From NCBI GenBank assembly GCA_951640165.1, contig OX621249.1:26703201-26767200 (forward strand): a stretch of 64,000 nt of DNA. The letters are read 5' to 3'. Source of the stretch: Pseudoips prasinana. Taxonomy: Eukaryota > Arthropoda > Insecta > Lepidoptera > Nolidae. Under the pieces are notes generated by a model. The model saw nothing but the letters and a program-made list of their open reading frames with translations, ran no database searches and had not been told where the DNA came from. Below are positions 21,186 through 31,040 of the stretch, piece after piece; positions within the stretch are counted from its first letter, which is position 1, and each line of letters begins with the position of its first letter. A program made the position numbers and the translations under genes.

Positions 21186-21478
21186 ACCTAATGAGCAGAA
21201 AGAATATAACAAATTCATCTTAATTCGGGTCGGATTCGAATTCGCAGTTAATTTTTGTGCCCCATATTCTTTAACTATTTAAGCAGAAACTGACTGACTG
21301 AAACCGCTTGGTCTATAACCTTGACATGTTGCACAAATATTCCTTCAGATACGTAGGTGTGCACTAAGATAGGAATTTTATTAATTCATCCCCTGTGGGG
21401 TGGAAAAGAGGGTGTAATTTTTGTGTGGAACAACGTGTTTTCTTGGTGTGATCCACTTTAAACTGGAGAGGAGAGTAG

Positions 21479-21531
21479 GCTTTTGCTCTATATATGCCAT
21501 ATATAGAGCAAAAGCCTACGACGACGGCCAG
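21479..21531. repeat. Second palindrome in repeat unit 2
   Basis: GTAGGCTTTTGCTCTATATATG is mirrored by CATATATAGAGCAAAAGCCTAC, so the axis is TATGCCATA. The right arm continues into CGACGACGGCC, which in unit 1 forms part of a different palindrome. Confidence 0.65.
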
Positions 21532-22007
21532 ACCTTCATTATTCTATAAAAGCTGAAAGTTTTTCTATGCATGTCCCCTATACTGGTACGAACGATCACC
21601 GAATGGTTTCTTTGGCAGATAAAAAGGCAGATAAACAAGGCATACAATAGTGCCTAAAATTCATAAAAGTATAAAGCTCAATTTCCTTTATTAAATTTTC
21701 TTCGTGTTAAATTTAGAAATCTCGTCACCTATCATTGCAGGACACTTATGACAGTGGCCCCCGCCGGACAGATTTAATGGTTTTTACATCTTGCCAGACA
21801 CATTGAAAGTCCGCTGCAGGTGCGAGCACGACTGTCTAGGGTGAGACTGGTAAACGTGATGCATTTTACCAAGCATCATAGCCGTAATAACGAAGTTATG
21901 GCTCTTGGGGTATTACTAGGTAATACTAGGAAGATTTTTTCTTTTTAATTATTATCTGTGCTACTTTACAGAATCAAAGCTTATTTTCTTTCTTTCTCTT
22001 TCAGATG

Positions 22008-22440
22008 GTAAAAAACGGAACCCTTATAGATTCGACATGTCTGTCTGTCCGTACTCGTCATACATAGAACTGAAACTCTTTTTTTCATCCTACCCATACA
22101 TGTGGGATGGCTATGGATAGGTCTTCAAAAATGATATTAAGGTTTCTAATATCATTTTTTTCTAAACTGAATAGTTTGCGCAAGAGACACTTCCAAACTG
22201 GTAAAATGAGTGTCCCCCACCCCCTGTAACTACTAAAATAAGATATAAAACTAAAAAAAAATATGATGTACATTACCATGCAAACTAACAACGAAAATTG
22301 GTTTGAACGAGATCTAGCAAGTAGTTTTTTTTTAATACGTCATAAATCGTAAACCGCAATTTGCTATCATTTAATCAACTGAAATACTTGCTGCTACGGA
22401 ACCCTTCATAGGCAAGTCCGACTCGCACTTGGCCTATTTT
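22008..22440. repeat. Lepidopteran GTTCCGTA/GGCCAAGTGCGAGTCGG repeat, copy A
   Basis: Has AAAAAACGGAACCCTTATAG near the left end and CTACGGAACCCTTCAT ... CAAGTCCGACTCGCACTTGG at the right end. Same subfamily as copy B at 25608; different subfamilies lie at 38625 and 41090. The right end reaches the tentative last exon of the arrestin gene. Confidence 0.7.
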
Positions 22441-22483
22441 TGCATGACTTTTACAGCTACCCTTGGTGGTTTATACTGCTTCA
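22434..22483 (-). CDS. Arrestin gene, tentative terminal exon
   Basis: A candidate only. An acceptor (TTATTGTCCAG) at 22484 and the one-base overhang left by the previous exon give LKQYKPPRVAVKVMQK and a TAG at 22436-22434. The frame fits exactly, and no other in-frame exon was seen before the TE-dense region to the left. The stop lies at the border of the GGCCAAGTGCGAG repeat, so the gene may have recruited its end from a transposon, or the true exon lies elsewhere. Confidence 0.35.
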
Positions 22484-22567
22484 CTGGACAATAAAGTTGC
22501 GTAAGGGTGGAATTCAAGTTAAATTTATACATGGCTTATAGCTATACATGGTTCAAATGTAACTTAC

Positions 22568-22949
22568 GTATAGGAGGATTCGTTCCAGGAGGTAATAAAG
22601 GTGTAGCCGCATCTCCTTGCGCTGTGAAACCGAACGCTGGTTGTACCCCAGGGTATGGTTGATGAGGTTGCGGGTAAGAGTTACCACCTGGATACGGCTG
22701 GTTGGCATTGGGGTAAAGTTGATTCTGTGCGTATGGTTGGTTGTAACCAGTTCCCGGGTAAGGAGATCCAGTGGGATTACCATACGGTGAAGATATAGGT
22801 TGACTAGTTACGGGTGGAGGAGGTTGCACATTTTGTGTTTGAAGAGGATTGGGTATATTATCTTGGAATCCCCTTATGGGGACAGTTCCAAATATTATGG
22901 GGTGTGTTTCCTCTGTGCCCTTGTGGCAACCGCTTACTTCTGTTGACAC
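22568..22949 (-). CDS. Alpha-arrestin (ARRDC-type), C-terminal exon with Pro/Tyr-rich tail
   Basis: The acceptor TTTTCAG precedes 22949 and the donor GTAAGT follows at 22567-22562. The exon begins VSTEVSGCHKGTEETHPIIF and contains PIIFGTVPI, the last strand of the arrestin C domain (family consensus P(V/I)xIGTIPL). A low-complexity tail follows, rich in Pro, Gln, Tyr and Gly (SPYPGTGYNQPYAQNQ..., QPYPG repeats). In this family the tail binds WW-domain ubiquitin ligases through PPxY motifs; a strict PPxY is not present in the visible part, though several P-x-Y and Y-P words are. The exon joins the preceding one in phase 0 as FYYFLE/VSTEV, which matches the family's VxYxLxVxxxxS. Likely role: adaptor for ubiquitination and endocytosis of membrane proteins. 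Confidence 0.85.
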
Positions 22950-23012
22950 CTGAAAATCATTTAGAAACTTTTATTAATTTGCTTGTAATTAGTCACTCAA
23001 TCTAATAGATCA

Positions 23013-23640
23013 TATTAATAATAATATGCAGGGACAATGACACGGGGTTGCGGTGGCAGTATGAGAAGTGTCCTCTACTGCCGCCACGTGCAAGCAGCCC
23101 CGGGAAGACAGCGAACTGTTTGTGGCGCAGTCGCTGTGCCGTACTGGCAGGAGTCGGCAAATGGGGAGGGCAACCCACAGCTCTTCCCGGGTGCGTGTCC
23201 CGACCATCTGGGACACGGCGCAAAAGGGGGGCACCGGAGCAGCCTACCCGCGTTCCCGGGGCTCCCCCTATCAGGCGCCAGAAGAAGTCCACGGCAGATT
23301 AGGTTTAGTCGGTGCGAGTCCGACATACCCACCCGCAGACACTTTTTGCGGGTGGCATGCATTAGCATTCCCCCTGCCCTAACAAAAAAAAAAAAAAAAA
23401 AAAAAGGGACAATGACACACAGATCATCCTAGCCCCAAACTAAGCAAAGCTTGTACTATGGGTACCAGGCGACGATATACATACTTATATAGATAGATAA
23501 ATACTTATATACATAGAAAACATCCATGACTCAGAAACAAATATTCGTATTCATCACACAAATATTTGCACTTTCCGGGATTCGAACCCAGGACCACCAG
23601 CTTCGTAGGCAGGTGCACTACCATCTAGGCTACGGTGACA
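23013..23640 (-). repeat. SINE on the minus strand, split by a retroposon
   Basis: Same family as the plus-strand SINE at 39945-40190: on the minus strand, GTAGCCTAGATGGTAGTGCA, the B-box-like GGTTCGAATCCCGG, GAGTCATGGATG, CAAGCTTTGCTTAGTTTGGG and a tail CATTGTCCC(TGC)ATATTATTATTAATAT. The retroposon at 23044-23405 interrupts it near the 3' end. Confidence 0.75.
23044..23405 (+). mobile_element. PolyA-tailed GC-rich retroposon
   Basis: Bounded by the perfect direct repeat GGGACAATGACAC (23031-23043 and 23406-23418), it ends in an uninterrupted run of about 22 A. GC-rich body with no tRNA-like head. Short overlapping open frames are compositional, not genes. It is either a SINE or the 3' end of a truncated LINE. 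The pure A tail and exact target duplication make it recent. Confidence 0.85.
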
Positions 23641-23824
23641 TAGGTATTGTGTGTTCATTTGTCATTGCGGTCCATCATAGGGGCAGTGTTGTATAAGCTG
23701 AAGTTAAAAATGGAGTGAGTTAAACGTTTACAACAAAGCCGAAATGATCGACAGCATTCGCTAAAGAGTTGCGTCAACAAGATTCGCACTAATTGACGAT
23801 AGACGCAGGTACCTAATGGTATAC

Positions 23825-23925
23825 TTAATAAATTTCTTGGAACCACAACACACTGCCACCAGATCAAAAACGAGGCAGAGCTTGTGCTACGGCAACTAGA
23901 CAACTGATAAACATACTTAGACATA
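23825..23925 (-). repeat. SINE fragment
   Basis: On the minus strand, GTTTATCAGTTGTCTAGTTG, AGCACAAGCTCTGCCTCG and CTGGTGGCAGTGTGTTGTGG resemble the 3' part of the SINE family at 487-760. Confidence 0.5.
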
Positions 23926-24064
23926 TCTTAACAATTTTTTGAGTGATTTTTTCAGTGTCTATGTGTAATTTATCTATAATATGTATGAACATTTATAGAT
24001 AAATTATACTGAGACACAAACAGACAAAAATTTGTTTTAGGTGGGGATCGAACCAACGAGCTCT

Positions 24065-24308
24065 GGGCCTCTACCGGCTAAGTCGCCGAACATCGATTTC
24101 TTAACTGGCGTTCAAATAAATAAAGGTTAAAAATGACTTGATTAATCGTTAAATCGGCTTCAACGTTGACAATCGATTCCGGACCACTAATGACGTCACA
24201 TGTGCTCATGGAAGACCATTTAACGATTGATTAGGTAATTTTTTTACCATTATTTATTTAAACGCCATTTAAGAAATCGATGTTCTGCGACTTAGCCGGT
24301 AGAGGCCC
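24065..24308. repeat. Foldback element with arms of about 70 bp
   Basis: GGGCCTCTACCGGCTAAGTC...ACATCGATTTCTTAA (left arm) is complementary to TTAAGAAATCGATGTTC...GACTTAGCCGGTAGAGGCCC (right arm), with small bulges and a spacer of about 100 bp. The left arm overlaps a tRNA-like word (GGGGATCGAACCAACG). It lies in the arrestin intron. Confidence 0.65.
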
Positions 24309-24714
24309 AGGCTTAGTAGTCAGGGTCACAGACCATGACGTGCGACGGTTAGAATAGGGTAGGTCAACCGCCGCGGCCGCTCACGCATCTTTAATAATTC
24401 GCTCTCCGCCCGCGTCATTCTCTCTCCATCCACAGTACTCTTATGAGAATCGGGATCGACAGCTTATCGAAGTCTCCAAGACATGGAGCTGAATATTTGG
24501 AATAGGTGTTAGGTATATAAATAGTGGACGTAACTGAACGTATTAAACAAAACCAGTTTATGAAATACTTACTAGAATAATTTAAAGTGTCCCGTACAAA
24601 ATGCATCAGTTATTCGTTATTCTTGTATTTTTTTTAAGACAATGCCCGTACTATGGGACCTTCTAGAAATATTTATGACGTTCAGTAGAGTTGTAATTTC
24701 TAACTGTTTTCCTT

Positions 24715-24860
24715 GTCGTATGGTCACCCTAGAGTTAGTCTTGCCCAAACCGTCCAGTAGGCCCTTGGTATGACTTAACGACGGTTTTCTAACGATGTCT
24801 AACGTGTTCTCCCAAGCACGGAGCCACTCAGGGAGCCATTCAGAAATTACATCACTAATG
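24715..24860 (-). repeat. Fragment of a common lepidopteran SINE-like repeat
   Basis: Words CCGTCCAGTAGGCCCTTGG, ACTTAACGACGG and CGGAGCCACTCAGGGAGC recur in relatives at 37485-37690, 39180-39290 and 48440-48600. Confidence 0.45.
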
Positions 24861-24879
24861 AGTAGTTTACTTGCTTAGA

Positions 24880-25085
24880 TTTGACATTGAGTGCCAGTGC
24901 CTCAGAGCTGTCCTTTGTCGCGGAGTACTTTACAAACAAATAATAGACGGACACAAATTACAAGCAGACTCAGAACAACTATTTATGGGTAACACAAATA
25001 GTTGTCCGGCGCGGGACTCGAACCCGCGACACGAAGCGGCGAGACAACTGTCTTAGCTGCTACGCCACACGTGCAGTCAATGTAT
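24880..25085 (-). repeat. tRNA-derived SINE, minus strand
   Basis: On the minus strand the head is TGTGGCGTAGCAGCTAAGAC (A-box-like) and GGGTTCGAGTCCCGCGCCGG (B-box-like), then a body with ATAGTTGTTCTGAGTCTG. It resembles a tRNA but lacks a paired acceptor stem. Confidence 0.65.
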
Positions 25086-25607
25086 GGGGAGTTAATATTT
25101 TTTTTGTGTATTTTGCCTGTGGATGTTCTACGCGTGTTTAGCTTCATAGACAAATTAAGCTCCTTAACTTACGTCCAAGGTGTAGCTTAAGTAATTTTAC
25201 TCCTTGTATAGTGGCCCTTCAGTGACAATTACTACTAAAGTTTCATCAATATTCGTCTTAACGAAGCCTATTTATTTCATCAGAAACAAAGCGTATCGTC
25301 CCAAGGAATATCTACCAGAAATCGTCTCATAATACTACTGCTAATATCCATCATACTGCGATACTGGCAAACGTGGCGATTATCATATGGCATATCCCTC
25401 CAAATGATGGAGACAATTCCATTGTGGAGATCTTTTGACTCTTTGTCAGTTGGCTTTATTTATATGATGATGGATTGATGACAAGCAGATTGTGTATTTC
25501 ATTTTTGCACGCTGTTAGGCCTGATACATTTACAAATCACAACGAATATGTAGAATTGGTCGGTGACATAATAATTATTACTAACAGCCTTAACGTCCTG
25601 TATTTTT

Positions 25608-26337
25608 AGGGTTCCGTAGCCAAATGGTAAAAAACGGAACCCTTATAGATTCGTCATGTCTGTCTGCCTGTACGTCCGTCCGTATGTCACAGCCACTATT
25701 TTCGGAAACTATAAGAGCTGTACTGCTGAAACTTGGTAAGTAGGTGTATTCTGTAAACCGCATTATGATTTTTACTCAAAAATAGAAAAAAAAACAATAA
25801 TTTTGGGGGGTCGCCATACATAGAAATGAAACTCAAAAAAAATTTTTTTCATCGTACCCTTACATGTGGGGTGTCTATGGATAGGTCTTTAAAAATCATA
25901 TTGAGATTTCTAATATCATTTTTGTCTAAACTGAATAGTTTGCGCGAGAGACACTTCCAAAGTGGTAAAATAAGTGTCCCCCCCTGTAACTTCTAAAATA
26001 AGAGAATGATAAAACTAAAAAAAATATATGATGTATAGATAGATAGATAGATAACTCTTTATTGTACACCAAGTAAAATAAAATAGAAAGAACAAGGATG
26101 CATTACAGAAATGTACAATTGGCGGCCTTATCACTAAATGTGATCTCTTCCAGACAACCTAGGCAGGGATATGTATGTATGAAACTAACACCGAATATTG
26201 GTTTGAACGAGATCTAGCAAGTAGTTATTTTTTAATACGTTATAAACCGCAATTTGCTTTAATTTAATCAACTGAAATACTTGCTGCTACGGAACCCTTC
26301 ATGTACCTACGAGTCCGACTCGCACTTGGCCGGTTTT
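25608..26337. repeat. GTTCCGTA/GGCCAAGTGCGAGTCGG repeat, copy B, with nested insertion
   Basis: Begins TAGGGTTCCGTAGCCAAATG and ends CGAGTCCGACTCGCACTTGG CCGGTTTTTT. Collinear with copy A at 22008, apart from an insert at about 26037-26175 that starts with (GATA)n and CTCTTTATTGTACACC and contains GATCTCTTCCAGACAACCT, a LINE-type 3' end in reverse. Confidence 0.7.
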
Positions 26338-26380
26338 TTCTTATATGATATCTTGAAAAGTTAATTTATGCCAAACTTAC

Positions 26381-26566
26381 CTCAAGGAAGTAGTAGAATT
26401 CAATGAATCGACAGCCAGTCACGTTATAAATATCCATCTGCGGTAGTTGCAGGTCTACGGTAAAGTTCTGGGTGGCGCCTGCTGGGAACGGTCCCTTCTT
26501 GTCCATGCGAATGAGCTGGTTTTCAATTCGCGTGCCCTTCTCGTGTTGGGCCGTGAATGTTAAGTC
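26381..26566 (-). CDS. Alpha-arrestin, arrestin-C domain exon
   Basis: A 186-bp exon, phase 0 at both ends: acceptor CATTTGCAG before 26566, donor GTAAGT after 26381. The translation DLTFTAQHEKGTRIENQLIR continues into GPFPAGATQNFTVDLQLP and ends CRFIEFYYFLE. It corresponds to the middle strands of the arrestin C domain, where the family shows a W/FxxxLxIPxxPP-like strand and then IxVxYxLxV. It joins the exon at 27530-27712 as FAIRK/DLTF and the C-terminal exon as FLE/VST, both without frame conflict. The intron to the next exon (22950-26380) is about 3.4 kb and holds SINEs, a polyA-tailed retroposon and inverted repeats. Confidence 0.87.
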
Positions 26567-26794
26567 CTGCAAATGAAGTGTACAAATGTGTTTAATATTC
26601 TCCTAAATAACACAAGGATTTGCTCATGGAGGGAAAAAGACTTTCGGCTTGGGAAGAGGGTCGTATTCTAGTTTCTCTCAATATTACGTGTCATTGCAGT
26701 ACAAAACATGTATTTTATTTTAAATTTCTTTGATATTAACCTCGATTCTATCTTTTAAAAATATATTATTTTATTTTCAATATGTTAATTATAC

Positions 26795-26990
26795 ATACAT
26801 AGACTCACGCCTGTTTCCCAGAGGGGTAGGCAGAGACAACGGATTTCCATTTGTCACGATCTTTGCATACTTCTTATGCCTCGATTACTGTCATTATATT
26901 CTTCATACATGCTCGCCGATTTAGGGTACTTCTGACCTGCCCTTTCTTGAGAACATCTCCGATTTGGCCAGAGAATGTTCGACGTTAATT
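26795..26990 (-). pseudogene. LINE tail fragment
   Basis: The minus strand encodes RDKWKSVVSAYPSGKQA followed by a stop near 26800, the C-terminal signature of a common lepidopteran endonuclease/RT polyprotein. A shorter copy lies at 30805-30900. Only the tail remains. Confidence 0.5.
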
Positions 26991-27039
26991 ATGTTTGTAA
27001 TAAACCGTTTTTATTCACATATACATACTTTTTAACGGA

Positions 27040-27150
27040 CCTATTGGCGTGGTTGCCAAATGCTTGCTTTTCACGCCGGAGGTCATGGGTTCGATTCCCA
27101 CCCAGGACAGATATTTGTGTGCATAAACATGTCTGTTAGTTCTGAGTCTC
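27040..27150 (+). repeat. SINE head
   Basis: TGGTTGCCAAATGCTTGC, GGTTCGATTCCCACCCAGG and ACAGATATTTGTGTGCATAA match the head of the SINE at 487-760. The 3' half is missing. Confidence 0.65.
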
Positions 27151-27529
27151 ATGGTGGCAATAACAGACAATTTAAAATTAGCAGTAAATAGAAAACCCTT
27201 CTCTTAATATGGCAACAAATAGGTACCCAACTGCCTCACTCCTGGTCCATTCAACGATTGCCTGGAAGAGACCCAGCGATAAGGCCGCCATTTGTAGTCT
27301 TGTTTAATATTTTTTGGTATAAATAATAATAAAAAGTTACTTACTTATAAGACAAAATTAAACCAAAGAATTCATAATCGTATAGAACATAATTGCAAGT
27401 TTTTCTTTAATCACATCAAAATAATATACATAGGTACCTAAGCGTATTTAAAATGAACTTGGAAACAGAACCGAAGAAAATACAAACACATGACATGTCA
27501 TTCACAAAACATAGTTATATAACACTGAC

Positions 27530-27712
27530 CTTCCTAATAGCAAACTTGATGAAATCCATCTCAACGCGGCTGGGATTGTTGACGTTGACTTCGATGGAGA
27601 CCAGCTGTCCGGGACAGTAGGCGGACACTGGCAGCTTCACCCGGACCTCAGACGAGCCGGCGCTGATGCACCAACAGCAGTACGACTGCGTCAGGTCCAT
27701 TTCTAAGGGTTC
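27530..27712 (-). CDS. Alpha-arrestin, inter-domain and C-domain start exon
   Basis: A 183-bp exon, phase 0: acceptor TTTGTTCTAG before 27712, donor GTCAGT after 27530. It reads EPLEMDLTQSYCCWCISAG, the cysteine-rich hinge typical of alpha-arrestins (family: EPVxxxxxKxxCCFCCxxG), then VRVKLPVSAYCPGQLVSIEV and NVNNPSRVEM, the first strands of the arrestin C domain (PGExIxxxxxxxNxSxxxV). The Asn-Pro-Ser word and Pro-Gly turn are strongly conserved in the family. The intron to the left is about 960 bp and contains a LINE tail fragment and a SINE head. Confidence 0.9.
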
Positions 27713-28185
27713 CTAGAACAAAGACATTTAAATTTGAGACTCACAAAGCCGGACCGAGTCGTAAGGACCGACTGCAGGATAAGTCAGTCCTTATGACTCG
27801 GTTCGGCAAGGCACATTTGTTCGCAAGTGTTTGTCATGTTAAAAAACATATTATATCTAGTTTTACTATACTTTCAAGCATATTCATTGATCCCACAATA
27901 CGACTCCACTAACTACTAAGGCTCGACCGAAAAAAATGATACTCTCCTCTAAAAAACATCAAAACTAAAAATTTCGACTCAGAGGTGCTATAGCAAATTA
28001 GGGATCATCATCACATTGTGACTTAGATTTGATTTTGCTTAGAATTAATGATATAGTTAAAAAATTTCCCTGTTTAAAGCATTTTCAGTTCAGTCTGTTT
28101 TGACCCGGACTTGCTAACTAACTAACGCAGGCGTAATACGATAAAATTGCTAATAATTTCCTCAGTGTTGCCATATAGATATACG

Positions 28186-28313
28186 TTAAAATATTTAATG
28201 TATGAAAATGAAATACGAAAATCGGAAGAAAATATACACACGGGTAACACTATTACCCGTGTGTATATTTTCTTCCGATTTTCGTACTTCATTTTCATAC
28301 ATTAAATATTTTA
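28186..28313. repeat. Near-perfect hairpin, arms of about 61 bp
   Basis: TTAAAATATTTAATGTATGA... to ...ATACACACGGGTAA pairs with TTACCCGTGTGTAT... to ...ATTAAATATTTTAA with one mismatch and almost no loop. It lies in the arrestin intron, 235 bp from the exon at 28550. The arms are not part of a repeat seen elsewhere in the window. Confidence 0.8.
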
Positions 28314-28549
28314 ATGTAAACTTAAATTAAACTTTATTAGGCTTAAATTAAACTTTCTTAAGAGAAAAATTGGCTTTAATTTTCAGCGCCCCTACGGTTC
28401 TCGCGCCCTGAGGTCAAGCCTAATTTTATTAGCCTGTGGGTAAATCAGGCTCTGACCTTAAGTTAAACACCCTGTCGCGATGTAGGTCTGGCGTTGTGAT
28501 TAGTTGAGCTGTAATTATTTTAGCCGTCCATTGATGTCAGATCATTTAC

Positions 28550-28764
28550 CTTGTACCTAGGATCTGAATTCAGGTCCAATGGAGTAATAATAGTAAGAGG
28601 CAGCGTCTTTTCCTTGTTAGAGGAGAACATTCCAGTGGTGAGCATCTTGGCTTTGATCCGGTACCGAATGTGGCCATAAGTGCCTTCGAAAGACGATGGG
28701 AGGTTGTTGGGGAGTTGGAACTCGAACTTGAAATCATGGTGGCCAGATTGCAATGTGTATTCGC
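28550..28764 (-). CDS. Alpha-arrestin, second half of the N domain (5' exons not found)
   Basis: A 215-bp exon with acceptor GTTTTTCAG before 28764 and donor GTAAAT after 28550. It starts mid-codon: GC completes a Gly codon, then EYTLQSGHHDFKFEFQLPNN and LPSSFEGTYGHIRYRIKAKM, ending LDLNSDPRYK. These match the arrestin N domain: LxxGxHxFxFxFxLPxxxPSSFEGxxGxIRYxVKA and LDLNxDP. The beginning of the domain (about 90 residues) was not found as an exon in the rest of the window; it lies beyond or is split in short exons I could not recognise. The upstream intron region holds LINE, Harbinger and mariner insertions. Confidence 0.92.
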
Positions 28765-28849
28765 CTGAAAAACAAAGAAGATTAGGTACTGACGTTTCTT
28801 ATGAGGCCATGGTTTTGAGATACATCAATAGCTGAGTAAATTTCCAACA

Positions 28850-28905
28850 TACAAAAGATCCTGAAGGGTCGAAGTGCTGTACGCAAAGTACACCCCAACA
28901 AAGAT
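28850..28905 (+). repeat. LINE 3'-end fragment
   Basis: AAAAGATCCTGAAGGGTCGA AGTGCTGTACG...GTACACCCCAAC is the 3' end also found after the LINE remnants at 62067 and 63390. Confidence 0.55.
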
Positions 28906-29509
28906 AAGTGTTTTTAAAATTAAACTGTGATAAAAATCTCAAAGTTTATTCTTAGAGTTGCCGTTTTTTATGTGTTGACTCCTGATGATTTAATTAATGT
29001 AATGAAAAATTAAATTAAATTAAAAATATGTGACCTTAAGTACTGCGCCATGTTAGACGTTTAAACGTTGTAATTGTATATACAATGAATGTATTACGTA
29101 TATTTTGACAAGATTAAAGGTTAATGACAATCGTTATTGACCTTGGTCTGCCAATAAAATACTTCCCACTTATGACCTCGCTATAAAGCAGACACATTTC
29201 AGCCGGTAGGCTGATAGAGGATCCGTTTTCTACTACTAGCGAATCTTTTTTTTTCCAATACAACGCCACATCTAGAGAAATAAATCTTTGTTTTTTTATT
29301 GTTTATCGGGACTAGAACTTTCCTCTTACACATCACTGCATCTCTTGAAAGATATCAAATGCCACGAGCGGTCAGGCGGGGAATCGTTTCAACTGTCTTG
29401 AATCCCGCAACGAATTAATCAGAAAGAAACAAGGAGGCGTTAATACTTCCACTTCCCCCCAGAGCAAAGAATCATATCTAACTATGATAAAATAAATATT
29501 TATCATCAT

Positions 29510-29590
29510 CATTATCATATCAACCGAAATACGTCCACTGCTGGTCAAAGGCCTCCCCCAAAGATCTCCCCAAAGATCTTAAGCCGGTGA
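29510..29590 (-). repeat. LINE-derived fragment (GGLCPAVDV type)
   Basis: ACGTCCACTGCTGGTCAAAG GCCTCCCCCAAAG is a common lepidopteran word; the minus strand encodes GGGLxPAVDV. Related pieces lie at 39780-39830 and 48835-48900. The stretch 29600-29810 shows nothing further. Confidence 0.45.
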
Positions 29591-29989
29591 TAATACCGAC
29601 TCAAACGTCCGGTTCATTTGACACATGATGTTACTATGTCCACGTGATTTCGACCTTGCAAATGCTACCTGACTATACGGATAAATACACTTCGTATTAA
29701 TTTATTACATGTCCTAACCTAAAAAGAAAAAATGTGCTATAAAGCTTAAAGTACATAGAACGAACTTATCTACCTGATTGTCAATCTATTTTCATTTTAT
29801 ATTATACTAGCGGCCCGGTACGTGCTTCGCTGCGTATAAGGCATATTAATAAAAAAATGATTATTAAGTTCAGAAAAATATTTATAGCAAAATAACCCCA
29901 TGGATTCAACGCATGGACACAAAAATGAGTTTAAATCTTTATATTTAGTGTTTTACAAGTATATTCAAAGTGGTCTCATCTCTGTTGGT

Positions 29990-30250
29990 GGGTGAGCCCA
30001 GGCTTCATACATTTTTGCCCATGGTCCTTTGCCATAGTTCATTTTATAATAGTCATAATGAATGCTAGGATACAGATGTAAATTTGTGCAAAATGTTTGA
30101 AATTGGCCAAACAGACGTCTTTTCTTCCACAGGTCGTGTACCCAAGTTTCTTTTTCTTTTAAATCTTTCCCTCCTTATCTCTTCGGCATCTTCCTCTTCT
30201 TCTTCAATTATATGTGCAATAATAGTTAAATCCAAAATACCCATTTTCAC
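29990..30250 (-). pseudogene. PIF/Harbinger-like transposase, N-terminal fragment
   Basis: On the minus strand from 30250: MKMGILDLTIIAHIIEEEEE, a DAEEIRRERFKRKRN stretch, then after a one-base frameshift WVHDLWKKRRLFGQFQTFCT followed by LHLYPS. Harbinger-type proteins begin with such a helical, Glu/Arg-rich segment and RRxWVxxxxxxR...GxFxxLxxxLxxxP. The DDE domain is absent and coding stops beyond about 29990. A Helitron-like end (ACTAGCGGCCCGGTACGTGC) lies just left at about 29806. This is a separate relic from the Harbinger element at 32-35 kb. Confidence 0.55.
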
Positions 30251-31040
30251 TGCTTAAACACAAGTTTCCTCGAGTTTTGTTGAAATTGAACTGCGCATAG
30301 GAGAGCGACCCATGAATTCATCGCGGGTGGGCTCGGGAAGGCGCGCGGATTCCCGCGACTGCTCGAGAAGTCGCTGGAATGCTCGAGAATTCACTGGAAT
30401 GCTCGAGAAGTCGCGGGACTCCGTGACTCTGCGCTGCCCTGCCCTTCGCCGCTCTTTCGGTGTGAGTTGACCCTTATTATGTAGTTGCGGCTATGAACAA
30501 GTCAATAAATGGTGGGTGGAAGTGGCCCGATAAAAAGGAGATAGTCAAGCTAAGTTTGAAAACAACTGTGGATACAGCCAAAATCAAAGTCATATGTCCT
30601 GGAGTTTAATAAGATGACTTGGTCTATATGGAGTGGGGTGAATAGACCCTCTTAAGCAGCCTAAATAAGTTTAGCTTTTAAGATAACATTGATTCTGTTG
30701 AATGGAAACCCTTTATCTAAAGCCATGTTCCAAAAATGTTCTAATGTTGATTTTAATTGTGGTTTCAAAGAATTTAAATTAAGATAGAACTATTATGACT
30801 TATGACATACATAGACTCACGCCTGTTTCCTAGAGGGGTAGGCAGAGACTACAGATTTCCATTTGTCACGATCTTTGCAAACCTCTTTTGCCTCTATTGC
30901 CCATATAGGGGTTAAACTTTGACACACAACAAAATAGCCAGTTTTTGATATATTAAATGATTTTCATGGACGTTCAATATTCTTTTGTCTCATATTTAAC
31001 ATAGTAAAGGTTTAGCAAAAAAATAAAATATAGTGATGAA

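Larger units (their letters stand above)
20226..21930. repeat. 1.8-kb tandem repeat, unit 2 (preserves the empty Penelope site)
   Basis: Collinear with 18396-20225 through AGAGGTAGATACATTTAGG, TAAGCACAGGTATACGCC, GACTGACTGAAA and AACGAAGTTATGGCTCTTGG, but with small indels and about 120 bp less near the right end. It carries AAAGAAACT once (20226-20234), the uninterrupted target of the Penelope array. Its first palindrome (21056-21185) is longer than in unit 1 and its second (21479-21531) uses a different axis. No gene was found. Confidence 0.75.

Noticed and set aside
23002..23432. Overlapping frames on both strands of the GC-rich retroposon
   Set aside because: Six overlapping frames result from GC-rich composition; the segment is a polyA-tailed insertion with no recognised protein.
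24880..25085. tRNA gene on the minus strand
   Set aside because: It has A/B-box-like words but no paired acceptor stem, and it continues into a SINE body. The same applies to 487-600, 4080-4175, 39452-39688, 39945-40020, 41795-41860, 43685-43750 and 44700-44755.
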